DNA of 34,987 bases. Origin: Candidatus Hydrogenedentota bacterium (GTDB taxonomy: Bacteria > Hydrogenedentota > Hydrogenedentia > Hydrogenedentales > JAEUWI01). The stretch is taken from NCBI GenBank assembly GCA_024280935.1, contig JAJRPE010000215.1, forward strand, positions 1 through 34,987. The letters are read 5' to 3'. The position numbers and the translations under genes are program-made. Below the pieces are notes generated by a model that ran no database searches, had not been told where the DNA came from, and was given only the letters and a program-made list of their open reading frames with translations. Positions 8,725 through 17,287 of the stretch are shown here, piece after piece; the stretch's first letter is position 1; each line of letters starts with the position of its first letter.

Positions 8725-9885
8725 TTACAGGGCGTAGCGAGCGATGACACCTTGCGCCGCTTCCCGTGCCCGTTGGTCCACGGCCAGCACGGCTTCCAAA
8801 TGATATCCACTGCTGCTTTCGATCATGCTGCACACCGCATCAACCACATCACTGATCTGAAGAAATCCCAAGCGATGGTCACAAAAAGCGGAGACCGCCT
8901 CTTCATTCGCAGCATTCAGGATGGCCGGGGCGGTTCCCCCCGTGATGGCTGCCTGCCGGGCAAGCGCGAGACACGGAAAGGCGCTGAAGTCCGGTACGTC
9001 AAAAGTGAGCGCCTTCATGGCTGTCAGATCCAAGCGCTTCATCGGTAATTCTACCCGTTCCGGGTAGGTGAGTGCGAATAGTATAGGAAACTTCATATCC
9101 GTGACACCCAGATGGGCGAGGATATTTCCGTCCCGGAACTCAACCAAACTATGAATAATGCTTTGCGGATGGATGACCACGTCGATTTGTTCGGCGGGCA
9201 GATCAAAAAGCCACATGGCCTCAATGATTTCCAGCCCCTTATTCATGAGCGTGGCGGAATCCACGCTAATCTTGGCCCCCATATCCCATGTCGGGTGTTT
9301 TGTGGCTTCTTCGGGGAGCACCTCTTCCAAGGCGCTCCGCTCCCGGCCATAGAAGGGGCCGCCCGATGCGGTCAGGTGAATGCACGCAACGTCACTTTGC
9401 TCATGGCCGTGGATACATTGAAAAATAGCATTGTGCTCGCTATCGACTGGCAGCACTTCAACACCCCGTTTCCGTGCCCGTTCCATAACCAGTCTGCCGG
9501 CCATGACGAAAGGCTCCTTGTTGGCCACAGCGACACGATTGCCTGCATCGATAGCAGCCAGCAGGGGCCTGAGTCCTACGGCACCCACGACCGCGCAAAG
9601 GACGGTATCCACGGGTATGGTGGCGAGGGACTCCAAGGGGCGATCATCATCCAGGACGGTAGTCGGCGGGTCGTGCTGGCGCAATGCTGCCAGGGCATTT
9701 GGATCCGAGACGGCCACGCAGGCGGGCTGGAACTCCGCAATCTGCTTCAGGAGCAGTGAGATATTCTGATGGGCGGCCAAACCCACCACCTCGAAGCGGT
9801 CGGGATAATGGCGGACAACATCGAGGGCACTCTTGCCGATGGAGCCGGTGGAACCCAAAATAGTGATACGTTGCTTCTCGAGCAT
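8725..9885 (-). CDS. dxr: 1-deoxy-D-xylulose 5-phosphate reductoisomerase
   Basis: A cytosolic enzyme of about 386 residues that converts DXP to MEP with NADPH, the committed step of non-mevalonate isoprenoid synthesis. The N-terminal ITILGSTGSIG binds NADPH. ANKEPFVMAG, PVDSEHNAIFQ and SVDSATLMNKGLE form the metal and substrate site, and HPQSIIHSLVEF is the usual signature. The ATG at 9885 is preferred, since AAGG sits 7 nt upstream; a TTG at 9903 would add six residues. It is followed by rseP on the same strand. Confidence 0.96.
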   Translation of the reverse strand: MLEKQRITILGSTGSIGKSALDVVRHYPDRFEVVGLAAHQNISLLLKQIAEFQPACVAVSDPNALAALRQHDPPTTVLDDDRPLESLATIPVDTVLCAVVGAVGLRPLLAAIDAGNRVAVANKEPFVMAGRLVMERARKRGVEVLPVDSEHNAIFQCIHGHEQSDVACIHLTASGGPFYGRERSALEEVLPEEATKHPTWDMGAKISVDSATLMNKGLEIIEAMWLFDLPAEQIDVVIHPQSIIHSLVEFRDGNILAHLGVTDMKFPILFALTYPERVELPMKRLDLTAMKALTFDVPDFSAFPCLALARQAAITGGTAPAILNAANEEAVSAFCDHRLGFLQISDVVDAVCSMIESSSGYHLEAVLAVDQRAREAAQGVIARYAL

Positions 9886-9931
9886 TATTGCCTTATTCTC
9901 CAAGAGGAACCATAAAGAGCAAAAAAATATT

Positions 9932-10015
9932 CGTCATCCCCGCGAACGCGGGGATCCAGTGGTGCTGCGATGTGATCCTGCCGCGTTCTGGATTCCCACT
10001 TTCGCGGGAATGACG
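9932..10015. repeat. Short inverted-repeat element, family G
   Basis: Two 28-bp arms (9932-9959 and 9988-10015) are inverted copies with four mismatches, and each arm also forms its own hairpin around CCCGCGAA/TTCGCGGG. This is the widespread CGTCATTCCCGCGAAAGCGGG type of intergenic repeat. It sits between ptsI and dxr, where the RNA would fold into a long stem, possibly reducing read-through. Confidence 0.88.
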
Positions 10016-10059
10016 TGGGCTTATTCTATTTTTTATGGTGATTTTCGCAGAGTAAGGCA

Positions 10060-11853
10060 CTAGTACTCCAGCGGACTCGGCGCATCCTTCTCACGTTGGA
10101 CCGCGTGAGAAATGAAAGCCTCGGCGGAGCCGCGTTTCTCATAGCGCTCCTCGATGAGTGTCTTGATTTCCGCCGCTGTTCCCATTTGGAGCAAACGAGC
10201 AGCAAGTTCTTGTGCTTCGCCAAAGTTGATCTCAGCGATTTCGGCGCGAACCAAGGGTAAGGACACGGCTGACATGCTCAAGGATGTTACCCCCATGCCA
10301 ATCAGAGTCTCAGTGTAAAGCGGGTTGCCCGCCATCTCGCCGCAAAGACTACAGGGAATGCCAGAAGCCCACGCAGCGTTGCAGGTCCACTTGATCATGC
10401 GGAGTACCGCAGGATGGGCCGGCTCATAGAGATGGGCAACTTTTTCATTGACCCGGTCCACAGCGAGAGAATATTGAATAAGGTCATTGGTGCCGATACT
10501 GAAGAAATCGCATTCCTGGGACAGCACGTCGGCCAGGGCGACGGCAGACGGAACTTCGATCATTGAACCCACCTTGATATCGGGGTCATAGGAAATACCT
10601 TCGCCGTCCAAATCCTTCTTGACTTCGGAAAGGACGGCCTTTACCTGACGCAACTCTTCAACACCGCTGATCATGGGGAACATGATTTGGATCTTGCCCT
10701 TGTTCGAAGCGCGAAGCATAGCACGCAGCTGGGGCTTGAATATGTCCTTTCGCTCCAGACAGAAACGCACCGCTCGCCACCCCAATTGCGGGTTTTCCTC
10801 CTTAGAAATCTGGAGATGGGAAACAAATTTATCACCGCCTATGTCCATGGTGCGCAGGGTGACGGGCAAGGGATCCATGGTTTCCGCAGCCTGCGCATAG
10901 GCTTGGTATTGTTCTTCCTCCGAAGGAAGGGTATCCCGGTTCAGGAAGAGGTATTCCGTGCGAAAAAGGCCCACACCCTCGGCGGTATCCCGAAGCTCCG
11001 GCACCAGCTCGAAGGGAAGCTCCACGTTGGCTTGCGTTGGAATGGAAACACCGTCGCGTGTCGCCGAGCTCCCATGGGACATAATACCGCGTAACGCAAC
11101 CCGTGTTTCTTCAAGTTGCCGCTGCTTCTGCCGGTATGCGTCAAGGGTGTCGGCCGTTGGCTCGGCAATAAAAAGTCCTTCATTCCCGTCGATGATAATG
11201 GATGTGCCGTTGTTAATATGGCAGGCAGCGTGGCGCAAGCCCATGACAGCGGGAATTTCCAGTGCCCGCGCAAGAATCGCCGTATGGGAGGTGGGGCTTC
11301 CTGAATCCAGGGACATGCCCAGCACCATGGTTCGATCCAGCATGACCGTGTCTGATGGAGATAGATCGTGGGCCATCAGTATGCTGGGTTCGGCCATTTC
11401 GCGCACATGGGTCCGCTCCGCATCCAACAGATTACGCTGTAGACGGTTCATGACATCAAGCAAATCGGATGTGCGCGCCTGAAAAAGACTGTCCTCGACC
11501 GCGCCCAGCAAATCCGTATAACGCTGGCTCAACTCGTCAAGGATGAATTCTACATTGAGGCTTTCTGCACTGATTCGGCTCCGCACCTCTTCAAGAAGGG
11601 TGACATCTTCCAAGACGAGGAGATGCGCCGTAAAGATGTCCGCATGACCGATGCCCAGCCGCTCTACGGTCTTGGCATGAATTTTTTTCAGATAGTCACG
11701 CGTCTTCCGCAGCGCGCATTCGAAACGAGCCAACTCTTCCTCAACATCGGCGACCTTATATTTTGGAATGTCGAAACGGTCGCCGCCGAGCAATGCGGCT
11801 GGTCCAATGGCTATTCCTGGCGAGACGCCTATGCCGCGGAAGATTGATTCCAC
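10060..11853 (-). CDS. ptsI: PTS enzyme I (phosphoenolpyruvate-protein phosphotransferase)
   Basis: A 597-residue cytosolic enzyme that autophosphorylates from PEP and passes the phosphate to HPr. The active histidine is H190 in GSPTSHTAILARALEIPAVMG. The PEP-binding TIM barrel shows FRTEYLF, LRTMDIGGDK, MFPMISGVEE, FFSIGTNDLIQY and the conserved cysteine segment SLCGEMAGNP. The start is GTG at 11853, immediately after the HPr stop, with GGAG inside the end of ptsH 8 nt upstream. It has neither a GAF extension (not PtsP/EI-Ntr) nor fused EII or HPr domains. No sugar-specific EII gene occurs in the window. Confidence 0.97.
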   Translation of the reverse strand: MESIFRGIGVSPGIAIGPAALLGGDRFDIPKYKVADVEEELARFECALRKTRDYLKKIHAKTVERLGIGHADIFTAHLLVLEDVTLLEEVRSRISAESLNVEFILDELSQRYTDLLGAVEDSLFQARTSDLLDVMNRLQRNLLDAERTHVREMAEPSILMAHDLSPSDTVMLDRTMVLGMSLDSGSPTSHTAILARALEIPAVMGLRHAACHINNGTSIIIDGNEGLFIAEPTADTLDAYRQKQRQLEETRVALRGIMSHGSSATRDGVSIPTQANVELPFELVPELRDTAEGVGLFRTEYLFLNRDTLPSEEEQYQAYAQAAETMDPLPVTLRTMDIGGDKFVSHLQISKEENPQLGWRAVRFCLERKDIFKPQLRAMLRASNKGKIQIMFPMISGVEELRQVKAVLSEVKKDLDGEGISYDPDIKVGSMIEVPSAVALADVLSQECDFFSIGTNDLIQYSLAVDRVNEKVAHLYEPAHPAVLRMIKWTCNAAWASGIPCSLCGEMAGNPLYTETLIGMGVTSLSMSAVSLPLVRAEIAEINFGEAQELAARLLQMGTAAEIKTLIEERYEKRGSAEAFISHAVQREKDAPSPLEY

Positions 11854-12126
11854 TCAGGATTCTCCAAAGCCCGACGCGAATACGTCCTTGATGGCCTTCA
11901 TTGCGGCGTCGGCGTCGGTGCCTTTGCAAGAAACGGTCAGGCGGCTACCCTGGGTTGCCGCCAAGGTCAGCAGTCCCATGATACTCTTCGCATTAACGCG
12001 ACTCCCATTAAAAAGAAGGAATACTTCCGAGTCAAATTTCAGTACGCATTGGACAAGAGCCGCAGCGGGCCGTGCGTGAATACCCAACTTGTTAACAACA
12101 TATACTTCTTCAGAGAGTTCTTCCAT
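11854..12126 (-). CDS. ptsH: HPr phosphocarrier protein
   Basis: A 90-residue HPr. The phosphorylated histidine is H17 in LGIHARPAA, and the HprK-type regulatory serine is S48 in NAKSIMGLL. That serine agrees with the hprK gene upstream in the same cluster. The ATG at 12126 has only a weak AGAGG about 13 nt upstream. It lies 24 nt after the GH57 gene and abuts ptsI, so the three form one transcription unit. Having both phosphorylation sites means HPr can carry PEP-derived phosphate and also report energy state through Ser-P. Confidence 0.97.
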   Translation of the reverse strand: MEELSEEVYVVNKLGIHARPAAALVQCVLKFDSEVFLLFNGSRVNAKSIMGLLTLAATQGSRLTVSCKGTDADAAMKAIKDVFASGFGES

Positions 12127-12150
12127 AGTGACAATTCATTCCTCTATCGC

Positions 12151-14295
12151 TCAAGACTGATTGGCGTGTAAACGCCTCACATACCATGTCAATTCAAATC
12201 TTTTCGATGCCCCCGGGGCAAGCCGTAGCGGCCAGCACGGGAAAACAACGCTCCCCTGATGCACGCGCTCCTGTCCGCATTCGGACTGGCTGATCGTTTC
12301 CAACGGAAAAAAGTAAAATCCGATGGCGGTGTCCAAACGGAACCCAGTTTCCAAGCCCTGCCATTCGTCGCGAAGGGCAAAATGGCGCAGACTGGACTCC
12401 ATCCCATGCGTATTTAACATAGGCCGCGCCAAGTCCCGGTCATCCGAAAGGTAATATCGGTCAGGTGCGCTTCCGGTAAGCAGGTTGATGCAAAACTCGG
12501 GGCAGAAGAGTCCCGAAACTTCTTCCGCGCAGTCACTGCTTATATCATACGTTATTTTGAGTTCGGATTCACCGGCAATGAGCGACAGGGTCTTTCGGAC
12601 GCGTAACGAAGTGCCCGGATGATCGCGCAAATCGGCAACCGTTTCGAGGGTAACAGAGGTGTCTTGAGGTGTCGCATGGTAGCGGGCGTGGGGCAGGTCG
12701 GCCAATTCCAGCGCTTCATTGCGATACAGCGCTTCGATGGACGTATCTTCGGGCAGGAAGTGATCGCGCAGACTGGAGCGCCGCCAGGGATCCTGAAAAA
12801 GAAGCGCGCCCAAACCCGCTTCCTTGGCTTGGAAGGGGTCGTGAATGGAGTGCGTCGCCTCGGACTCCGACGGATCATGGCGATGCTCGTTCGCCAGGGC
12901 ATCGTGATAGGGTTCTTCGCGCCGTGCGAGGCTATTCGTCAGATTGAAGGCACCCGCTTTGGAGTCCAACTCAAAGATAGTGCCGCCATCATGGGGCGAA
13001 ATGTACACGCCCAATGCGCTGTTTTCCAGAATGCACTCCGCTTGCCCATCACCATCAAAATCCACCATCTCCAGAGTGACCGGTGCCGATGGCGGCTCCA
13101 GGGTGTCCAGTGCGTTCTCCGCACGAATAAGCTGCTCATAAATAGCCGTTCTGAGGTGGTTCAGATAAAGCCCACCAAATTGACCATGCCAGTAGGCGCA
13201 ATTGCACTGCCCCCGGTGCAGGTGTTGCCGGGCTTGTTCATAGGCCTCGTGGCCCGCATGGTTCTTGAGGCGCTCAAGGCATTTGCTTACGCGAAGCATT
13301 CGTTTTTGCATCGTGTTTGCTTCAGGATACTTTGCCAGGAAGTTGCGCCAGAAGCCGCCACGCAGAAAAGGGGCGCACAGAGCCTTCAGTTCGGGCTGAT
13401 GCTCCAGGGCTTCCCGCGCCGCCTTGAGTTCGCGTTGACGGGGGGTGGGCAAGGCCCATGCCATCATTTCCTGGTAGGAAGCGCAGGTGATATAGGTGCG
13501 CCCGATGGGGGGGTGGGAATCCATGTGCTCGCTGTACGTGACACTGTGTAGCCATTCCTGGTTGTCGGTGAGCGCCTGGAAAAATTCCTCCAGCCAACCT
13601 TCCTCGTACACGCTCTTGTGGGTGCCCGGCCAGATGCCGAATTTCTCTCCGTCATCGTGCAATACGGCGCACCGATCACCCTCCTCGGTTGCTAGTTCGC
13701 GAAGATAATCAATGGTTTCCTGGACCGGATGGAAGGGCACGAGATAGCGGAGCTTCTCCTGGATCGGAAATACCTTGACCGCCTCGCCTTCCTCTTCCGT
13801 CATGTAGTACCCATAAAGTTCATCGGGACGGTGGCCCGAACAGAGGAAGTGGGAATCGTCGAGGGCGGCATACTCCACGCCGGACTGCGACAGAATGCGG
13901 GCCATGTGGGGTTCCCACACCCGCTCGGTCAACCACATGCCCCGGGGCGTGACACCTAGGTTTTTCTCGCAAAATTTTTGCATATGGCGGATTTGAGCGC
14001 GGGCATCCCGCTCGGGAATCGCGCAGAGGAGGGGTTCGTAGTACCCCCCGCCCATAATCTCCACCTGACCACATTTTGCCAGCGTTGCCAAGCGCTCCAC
14101 GTACTGGGACTCGTGCGCCAGGAACCAGTCCCACAGCGGCCCGGTGTAATGGAGGGTGCAACGAATAGCAGGAAAGCGTTCGAGTACATCGATGAAGGGC
14201 TTGTAGGACTTCGCGAAGGCTTCCTCGAACACAAAGTCAAAATTACCGACGGGCTGGTGCGAGTGGCAACCCAGTATCAGGTTGATTTGTTTCAT
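12151..14295 (-). CDS. GH57 family alpha-amylase / 4-alpha-glucanotransferase
   Basis: A 714-residue glycoside hydrolase family 57 protein, with the C-terminal all-beta regions expected of DUF1925/DUF1926-type members. The GH57 motifs are clear: HQP at 13-15, GQVEIMGGGYYEP at 76-88, WLTERVWEP at 121-129 with nucleophile E124, and VLHDDGEKFG at 211-220 with the acid/base aspartate at 214/215. The spacing is nearly identical to the Thermococcus litoralis 4-alpha-glucanotransferase (E123/D214, from memory). It probably trims or transfers alpha-1,4-glucans such as glycogen or maltodextrins. No signal peptide is present, so it acts in the cytosol. It is the first gene of an operon with ptsH and ptsI, which hints that glucan use is tied to the HPr relay. 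Confidence 0.92.
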   Translation of the reverse strand: MKQINLILGCHSHQPVGNFDFVFEEAFAKSYKPFIDVLERFPAIRCTLHYTGPLWDWFLAHESQYVERLATLAKCGQVEIMGGGYYEPLLCAIPERDARAQIRHMQKFCEKNLGVTPRGMWLTERVWEPHMARILSQSGVEYAALDDSHFLCSGHRPDELYGYYMTEEEGEAVKVFPIQEKLRYLVPFHPVQETIDYLRELATEEGDRCAVLHDDGEKFGIWPGTHKSVYEEGWLEEFFQALTDNQEWLHSVTYSEHMDSHPPIGRTYITCASYQEMMAWALPTPRQRELKAAREALEHQPELKALCAPFLRGGFWRNFLAKYPEANTMQKRMLRVSKCLERLKNHAGHEAYEQARQHLHRGQCNCAYWHGQFGGLYLNHLRTAIYEQLIRAENALDTLEPPSAPVTLEMVDFDGDGQAECILENSALGVYISPHDGGTIFELDSKAGAFNLTNSLARREEPYHDALANEHRHDPSESEATHSIHDPFQAKEAGLGALLFQDPWRRSSLRDHFLPEDTSIEALYRNEALELADLPHARYHATPQDTSVTLETVADLRDHPGTSLRVRKTLSLIAGESELKITYDISSDCAEEVSGLFCPEFCINLLTGSAPDRYYLSDDRDLARPMLNTHGMESSLRHFALRDEWQGLETGFRLDTAIGFYFFPLETISQSECGQERVHQGSVVFPCWPLRLAPGASKRFELTWYVRRLHANQS

Positions 14296-14375
14296 AAATA
14301 TTGGCCGCCTTTACGGTCTACGGTTGCAGTCTGTACCCGCCCGCTAATGTCGACTTACCCACAATCCAGTATTAT

Positions 14376-14416
14376 CTACCACGGAAGGCTTAGGGAAGCC
14401 GTTGCCTGCAACCAAA
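14376..14416. repeat. Family E dispersed repeat, copy 1
   Basis: A 41-bp sequence beginning CTACCACGGA and containing CTTAGGG and GCCGTTG matches 19874-19914 at 35 of 41 positions, in the same orientation. It lies in the gap between hprK and the GH57 gene (14296-14684), which otherwise contains only the two other repeats listed here and no gene. Confidence 0.65.
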
Positions 14417-14441
14417 TGAACTTTTCAATACGAAGGGCGCG

Positions 14442-14563
14442 AATGTAGGACATCCGTCCCGGTTGTCGCAGGCCGTTTACGGCCTCCATCGAGAATCTGC
14501 GCACATTTGGACTATTGACAGACGTACCGTCTGTCGTGACAGCCGGGACGGCTATCCTACATT
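14442..14563. repeat. MITE-like inverted repeat with inner hairpins, family F
   Basis: 26-bp arms at 14442-14467 and 14538-14563 are inverted with three mismatches (core GTAGGA..CCGTCCCGG). Inside lie two perfect hairpins: GGCCG-TTTA-CGGCC at 14471-14484 and GACAGACG-TAC-CGTCTGTC at 14517-14535. There is no coding capacity, so this is a small non-autonomous palindromic element. Confidence 0.8.
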
Positions 14564-14652
14564 GTTTGGTCCTTTTCTCAAGGACCAATTAGTGTGTGGA
14601 GACCGTATTTTCTTGTTCAAAAAAACAAGAAAATTCTCAAGTGACGGATAAC

Positions 14653-14688
14653 AAGGACCATAGATCTTGACTGTGGCCCGGCCACTAG
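14653..14688 (-). repeat. Family C repeat overlapping the hprK stop
   Basis: On the minus strand the TAG stop of hprK runs straight into the hairpin GTGG-CCGGG-CCAC and then the word TATGGTCC. Related copies are at 29863-29899 and 32627-32663. Homology to the 29863 copy extends further: ACAAGAAAA lies 22 nt from GACCATA in both. Two of the three copies begin exactly at a stop codon. Confidence 0.75.
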
Positions 14689-15653
14689 TTATTGCGCTGG
14701 TTCATGATGCCGAGTATGCGGTTGTTAAACTGCTCGGCAGGATTGGTTCCCAGTTCCTTGAGGCGATGGTTCAGGGCAGCCACCTCGATGATAATGGCGA
14801 TATTGCGGCCAGGGCGTACTGGTATGCGAAGGTGGGGGACACGAACCCCCAGGATATGCAAGTATTCTTCTTCCAGGCCCGTTCTGTCATATATGGCTTT
14901 TTGGTCCCACTCTTCCAGTTCAACGATGAGCCCAATGCGCTTGGTATTGCGCACGCACCCGACACCGAACACGGCCTTGACGTCAATAATTCCCACACCA
15001 CGGATTTCCATGTGGTGCTCGATAATCGGATTAGTTTCCGCGTAGAGGTTGTCTTCACGAAGTTTCTTGAGTGCAACGGTATCGTCCGCCACGAGCCGGT
15101 GACCACGCTCTACCAGTTCGAGGGCCGTTTCGCTCTTGCCAACACCAGGTGTCCCAACGATAAGACAACCGACACCATAGCAATCGACCGCAGTACCGTG
15201 AACCACCGTCTCTGGCGAGAATTCCTCGGCAAGAAAAAGAATAATCCGGCTGATTACCTCGTCTGTCGAACGGGAGGTACGCAAAACCGGCACGCCCCGC
15301 TGATTGCACAGATCAAGAAAAACATTCTGGGGCGAAAGATTTCGAGAGAGAACGAAAATCGGAATCTCGAAGGAAAACATCGCCGTCAGGCGCCGTTCCA
15401 GCAGGGCGGGCGGCAGCTTCTCCATATAGTGGATTTCGGTATTGCCAAGGAGTTGGACCCGGTCGTTCGCGAAGTACTCCAGATACCCACTAATAGCCAA
15501 ACCAGGGCGATTGATGTCGGCCGTAAAAACCGGCCGACCAATGCCTTGGAATCCCGCGATGACCTCGATGTCCAGGTCATCGACCATGCGATCCAGCAGA
15601 CGCGCTACTGGAATGCTGCGCTTCCGGTTAATCGGGAGATCCTTGGTGTCCAT
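14685..15653 (-). CDS. hprK: HPr kinase/phosphorylase
   Basis: A 322-residue bifunctional enzyme that phosphorylates HPr on serine with ATP or PPi, and reverses this. The Walker A motif GTPGVGKS is at 167-174, the catalytic histidine is at about 152 in HGTAVDCYG, and the HPrK/P signature MEIRGVGIIDVKAVFGV starts near 215. Length matches the family (about 310-330). The ATG at 15653 has GAGG 7 nt upstream. It follows hpf by 95 nt and precedes the GH57-ptsH-ptsI operon. The presence of S48 in the local HPr makes a working HprK/HPr pair likely. Confidence 0.96.
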   Translation of the reverse strand: MDTKDLPINRKRSIPVARLLDRMVDDLDIEVIAGFQGIGRPVFTADINRPGLAISGYLEYFANDRVQLLGNTEIHYMEKLPPALLERRLTAMFSFEIPIFVLSRNLSPQNVFLDLCNQRGVPVLRTSRSTDEVISRIILFLAEEFSPETVVHGTAVDCYGVGCLIVGTPGVGKSETALELVERGHRLVADDTVALKKLREDNLYAETNPIIEHHMEIRGVGIIDVKAVFGVGCVRNTKRIGLIVELEEWDQKAIYDRTGLEEEYLHILGVRVPHLRIPVRPGRNIAIIIEVAALNHRLKELGTNPAEQFNNRILGIMNQRNN

Positions 15654-15748
15654 GCGTGCCCTCGTTCGGAGAGAAAAATAAGGCGGGAATGGTGCGAAGC
15701 AAAACGGCGGGTTGACGGCTGATGCCGCAACCCGCCGAAAGGGTAATG

Positions 15749-16318
15749 CTAGAACTTCGGCTCAATAAGGCCGAAGGTGCCGTCTTCCCGCGCATAAAGC
15801 ACGTTGACTTCCGATGTGTCGGCATTTGAGAAAACGAGAAAGGTCTGATCTTCCACGAGTTCTAACTGCAGTGTGGCTTCGTCCACACTCATGGGTTTCA
15901 TGGAAAGTTTCTCGCGGTGGACCACACGGTGTTCAACAGCGACCGCCGTGTCTGCGGAATCCTGTCCATTCGCGCCTTCCATAGCGACGATGGTGTGATG
16001 GTAATCACGCGCTTCGCGGGCACTGCGGGGCTGGTGGCGATTAATGCGATCCTTGTACTTGCGGATTTGCTTTTCCAGCTTTGCAAGGGCCGCATCCACC
16101 GAGGCGTACATGTCGGACGAGGCTTCCTTGCTGTGAATCCGCATTCCGTTGGCATGCACGTTTACTTCGGCAATGTGCCGGTGCTTTTCCACATCCAGCA
16201 CCACGTCCGCCGAGAAAGCGTTGTCGAAGTGGGCCTCAACTTTTTCCATCCCTGTCTGTATATATGCCTTGAGAGCATCCGTCATCTCCATATGACGACC
16301 GGTTACCGTAACATTCAT
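15749..16318 (-). CDS. hpf: Ribosome hibernation promoting factor, long form
   Basis: A 189-residue protein with two parts. An N-terminal S30AE/YfiA domain (about 1-105) binds the 30S decoding region. A C-terminal dimerisation domain (about 133-189; MSVDEATLQLELVEDQTFLVF and VLYAREDGTFGLIEP) is typical of long HPF, which forms 100S ribosome dimers. The ATG at 16318 has a strong GGAGGT 8 nt upstream. It is the first gene of the hpf-hprK stretch, the common arrangement of ribosome hibernation with PTS regulatory genes. No rpoN is visible beside it; upstream lies a divergent gene. Confidence 0.96.
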   Translation of the reverse strand: MNVTVTGRHMEMTDALKAYIQTGMEKVEAHFDNAFSADVVLDVEKHRHIAEVNVHANGMRIHSKEASSDMYASVDAALAKLEKQIRKYKDRINRHQPRSAREARDYHHTIVAMEGANGQDSADTAVAVEHRVVHREKLSMKPMSVDEATLQLELVEDQTFLVFSNADTSEVNVLYAREDGTFGLIEPKF

Positions 16319-16571
16319 AGTTTTTTACCTCCATTGTCCTAATTCCAATGATAGCACGATCATAGCACCGACCACGAAAGCGTGTCAAAGTACACCATTG
16401 ACGGCAGGGGCTGGCTGTTGCATGGACGGACACCGAAAAGCAGGCACCCTTTCCGTGCGTTGTGGTGTCAAAACGCGATGAATTGCGCCCACAGCGCGAC
16501 TTCTGGCGGGCTGCTTCGTCGGGGAAGAGAAGGAATCGCGATAAATGGGGGCAAACTCAAAATGAAAATTC

Positions 16572-16600
16572 TTGCATATTAGTCAACAATTTACTATACT
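16572..16600 (+). promoter_or_regulatory. Candidate sigma-70-like promoter for the 16658 gene
   Basis: TTGCAT and TATACT are separated by exactly 17 nt, 58 nt before the start codon, in an AT-rich patch. The -10 box matches consensus in five of six positions and the -35 in three. A short CCCCC-CTTGC-GGGGG hairpin (16626-16640) then lies just ahead of the ribosome site GAGAGAGGAG. The rest of the 16319-16657 gap holds no gene. Confidence 0.5.
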
Positions 16601-16657
16601 GACACTTGAGTAAACGCCGGGTGCTACCCCCCTTGCGGGGGAGAGAGGAGCCGGGGC

Positions 16658-17149
16658 ATGGTAAAGCAGGCACAGCAAAAGCAGGAACGGGTTATCGAGG
16701 CGGTGCGATGCAATCTCGAAGGGGATGATGCCGTGGATTTCATCCGCCAGAGTGGCTTCGCCATGACGACCGCCGGTATTGCACGGCATCTGCGCAAATT
16801 GGGAGGACGAGGGAATATCGTGGCATTAATTGAAGCGGGACACAGCAACCTGGAAATACTGCATACCATCTATGCGGATGTGGACGCGGAACTGGAAGCG
16901 GCGCACAAGCCGAGTCAGCAAGATCTCTTCAGCGAGAATCCGGCCGCGCCCAAAGTCCCGGACAACCTGCTGATGCACCAGGATCTTTTCCAGAGCACCA
17001 AGATCACGCTCAAGATTCCCAACGATCTCCACGAGGCTTTGCGCGTTGCCGCAAAAGTCGAGAACACCACCCAATCACAACTCATCGTCGACATCCTTAC
17101 CCGCGCCTTGTCACGCATGACCATGGAGATGCCCTCGGAAGGGGAGTAG
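16658..17149 (+). CDS. Putative DNA-binding protein with C-terminal ribbon-helix-helix-like region
   Basis: A 163-residue protein not recognised as a named family. Residues 114-152 (TKITLKIPNDLHEALRVAAK..., then a polar turn and an ILTRAL helix) look like a ribbon-helix-helix (CopG/Arc/MetJ-like) DNA-binding fold. The N-terminal 75 residues are basic and helical (FIRQSGFAMTTAGIARHLRK). Two copies of a QDLF motif (88-91 and 108-111) mark the linker. It is the only plus-strand gene among minus-strand neighbours, divergent from hpf, with its own promoter-like sequence and a good ribosome site (GAGGAG, 7 nt). No toxin-like partner follows. The role is unknown; a transcription regulator or solitary antitoxin-like protein are both possible. 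Confidence 0.7.
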   Translation: MVKQAQQKQERVIEAVRCNLEGDDAVDFIRQSGFAMTTAGIARHLRKLGGRGNIVALIEAGHSNLEILHTIYADVDAELEAAHKPSQQDLFSENPAAPKVPDNLLMHQDLFQSTKITLKIPNDLHEALRVAAKVENTTQSQLIVDILTRALSRMTMEMPSEGE

Positions 17150-17287
17150 GGGCAAGTCCGAAAACAGGAGGTCGGACACCCATTATCATTCCTGTCCGAC
17201 ACAAACCGCTCGGCACGCAATGGAACGCACGTGGGTCTGTGTGTTCACCCAAGACGCACGGACTCTTCTACGGCGAGTCTTCGACCC

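Noticed and set aside
12619-13551. Plus-strand open frame opposite the GH57 gene
   Set aside because: The GH57 catalytic motifs are on the minus strand; GC-rich codon use keeps the complement open.
14667-15722. Plus-strand open frame opposite hprK
   Set aside because: It is the complement of a clear HPr kinase gene; no ribosome site or motif supports it.
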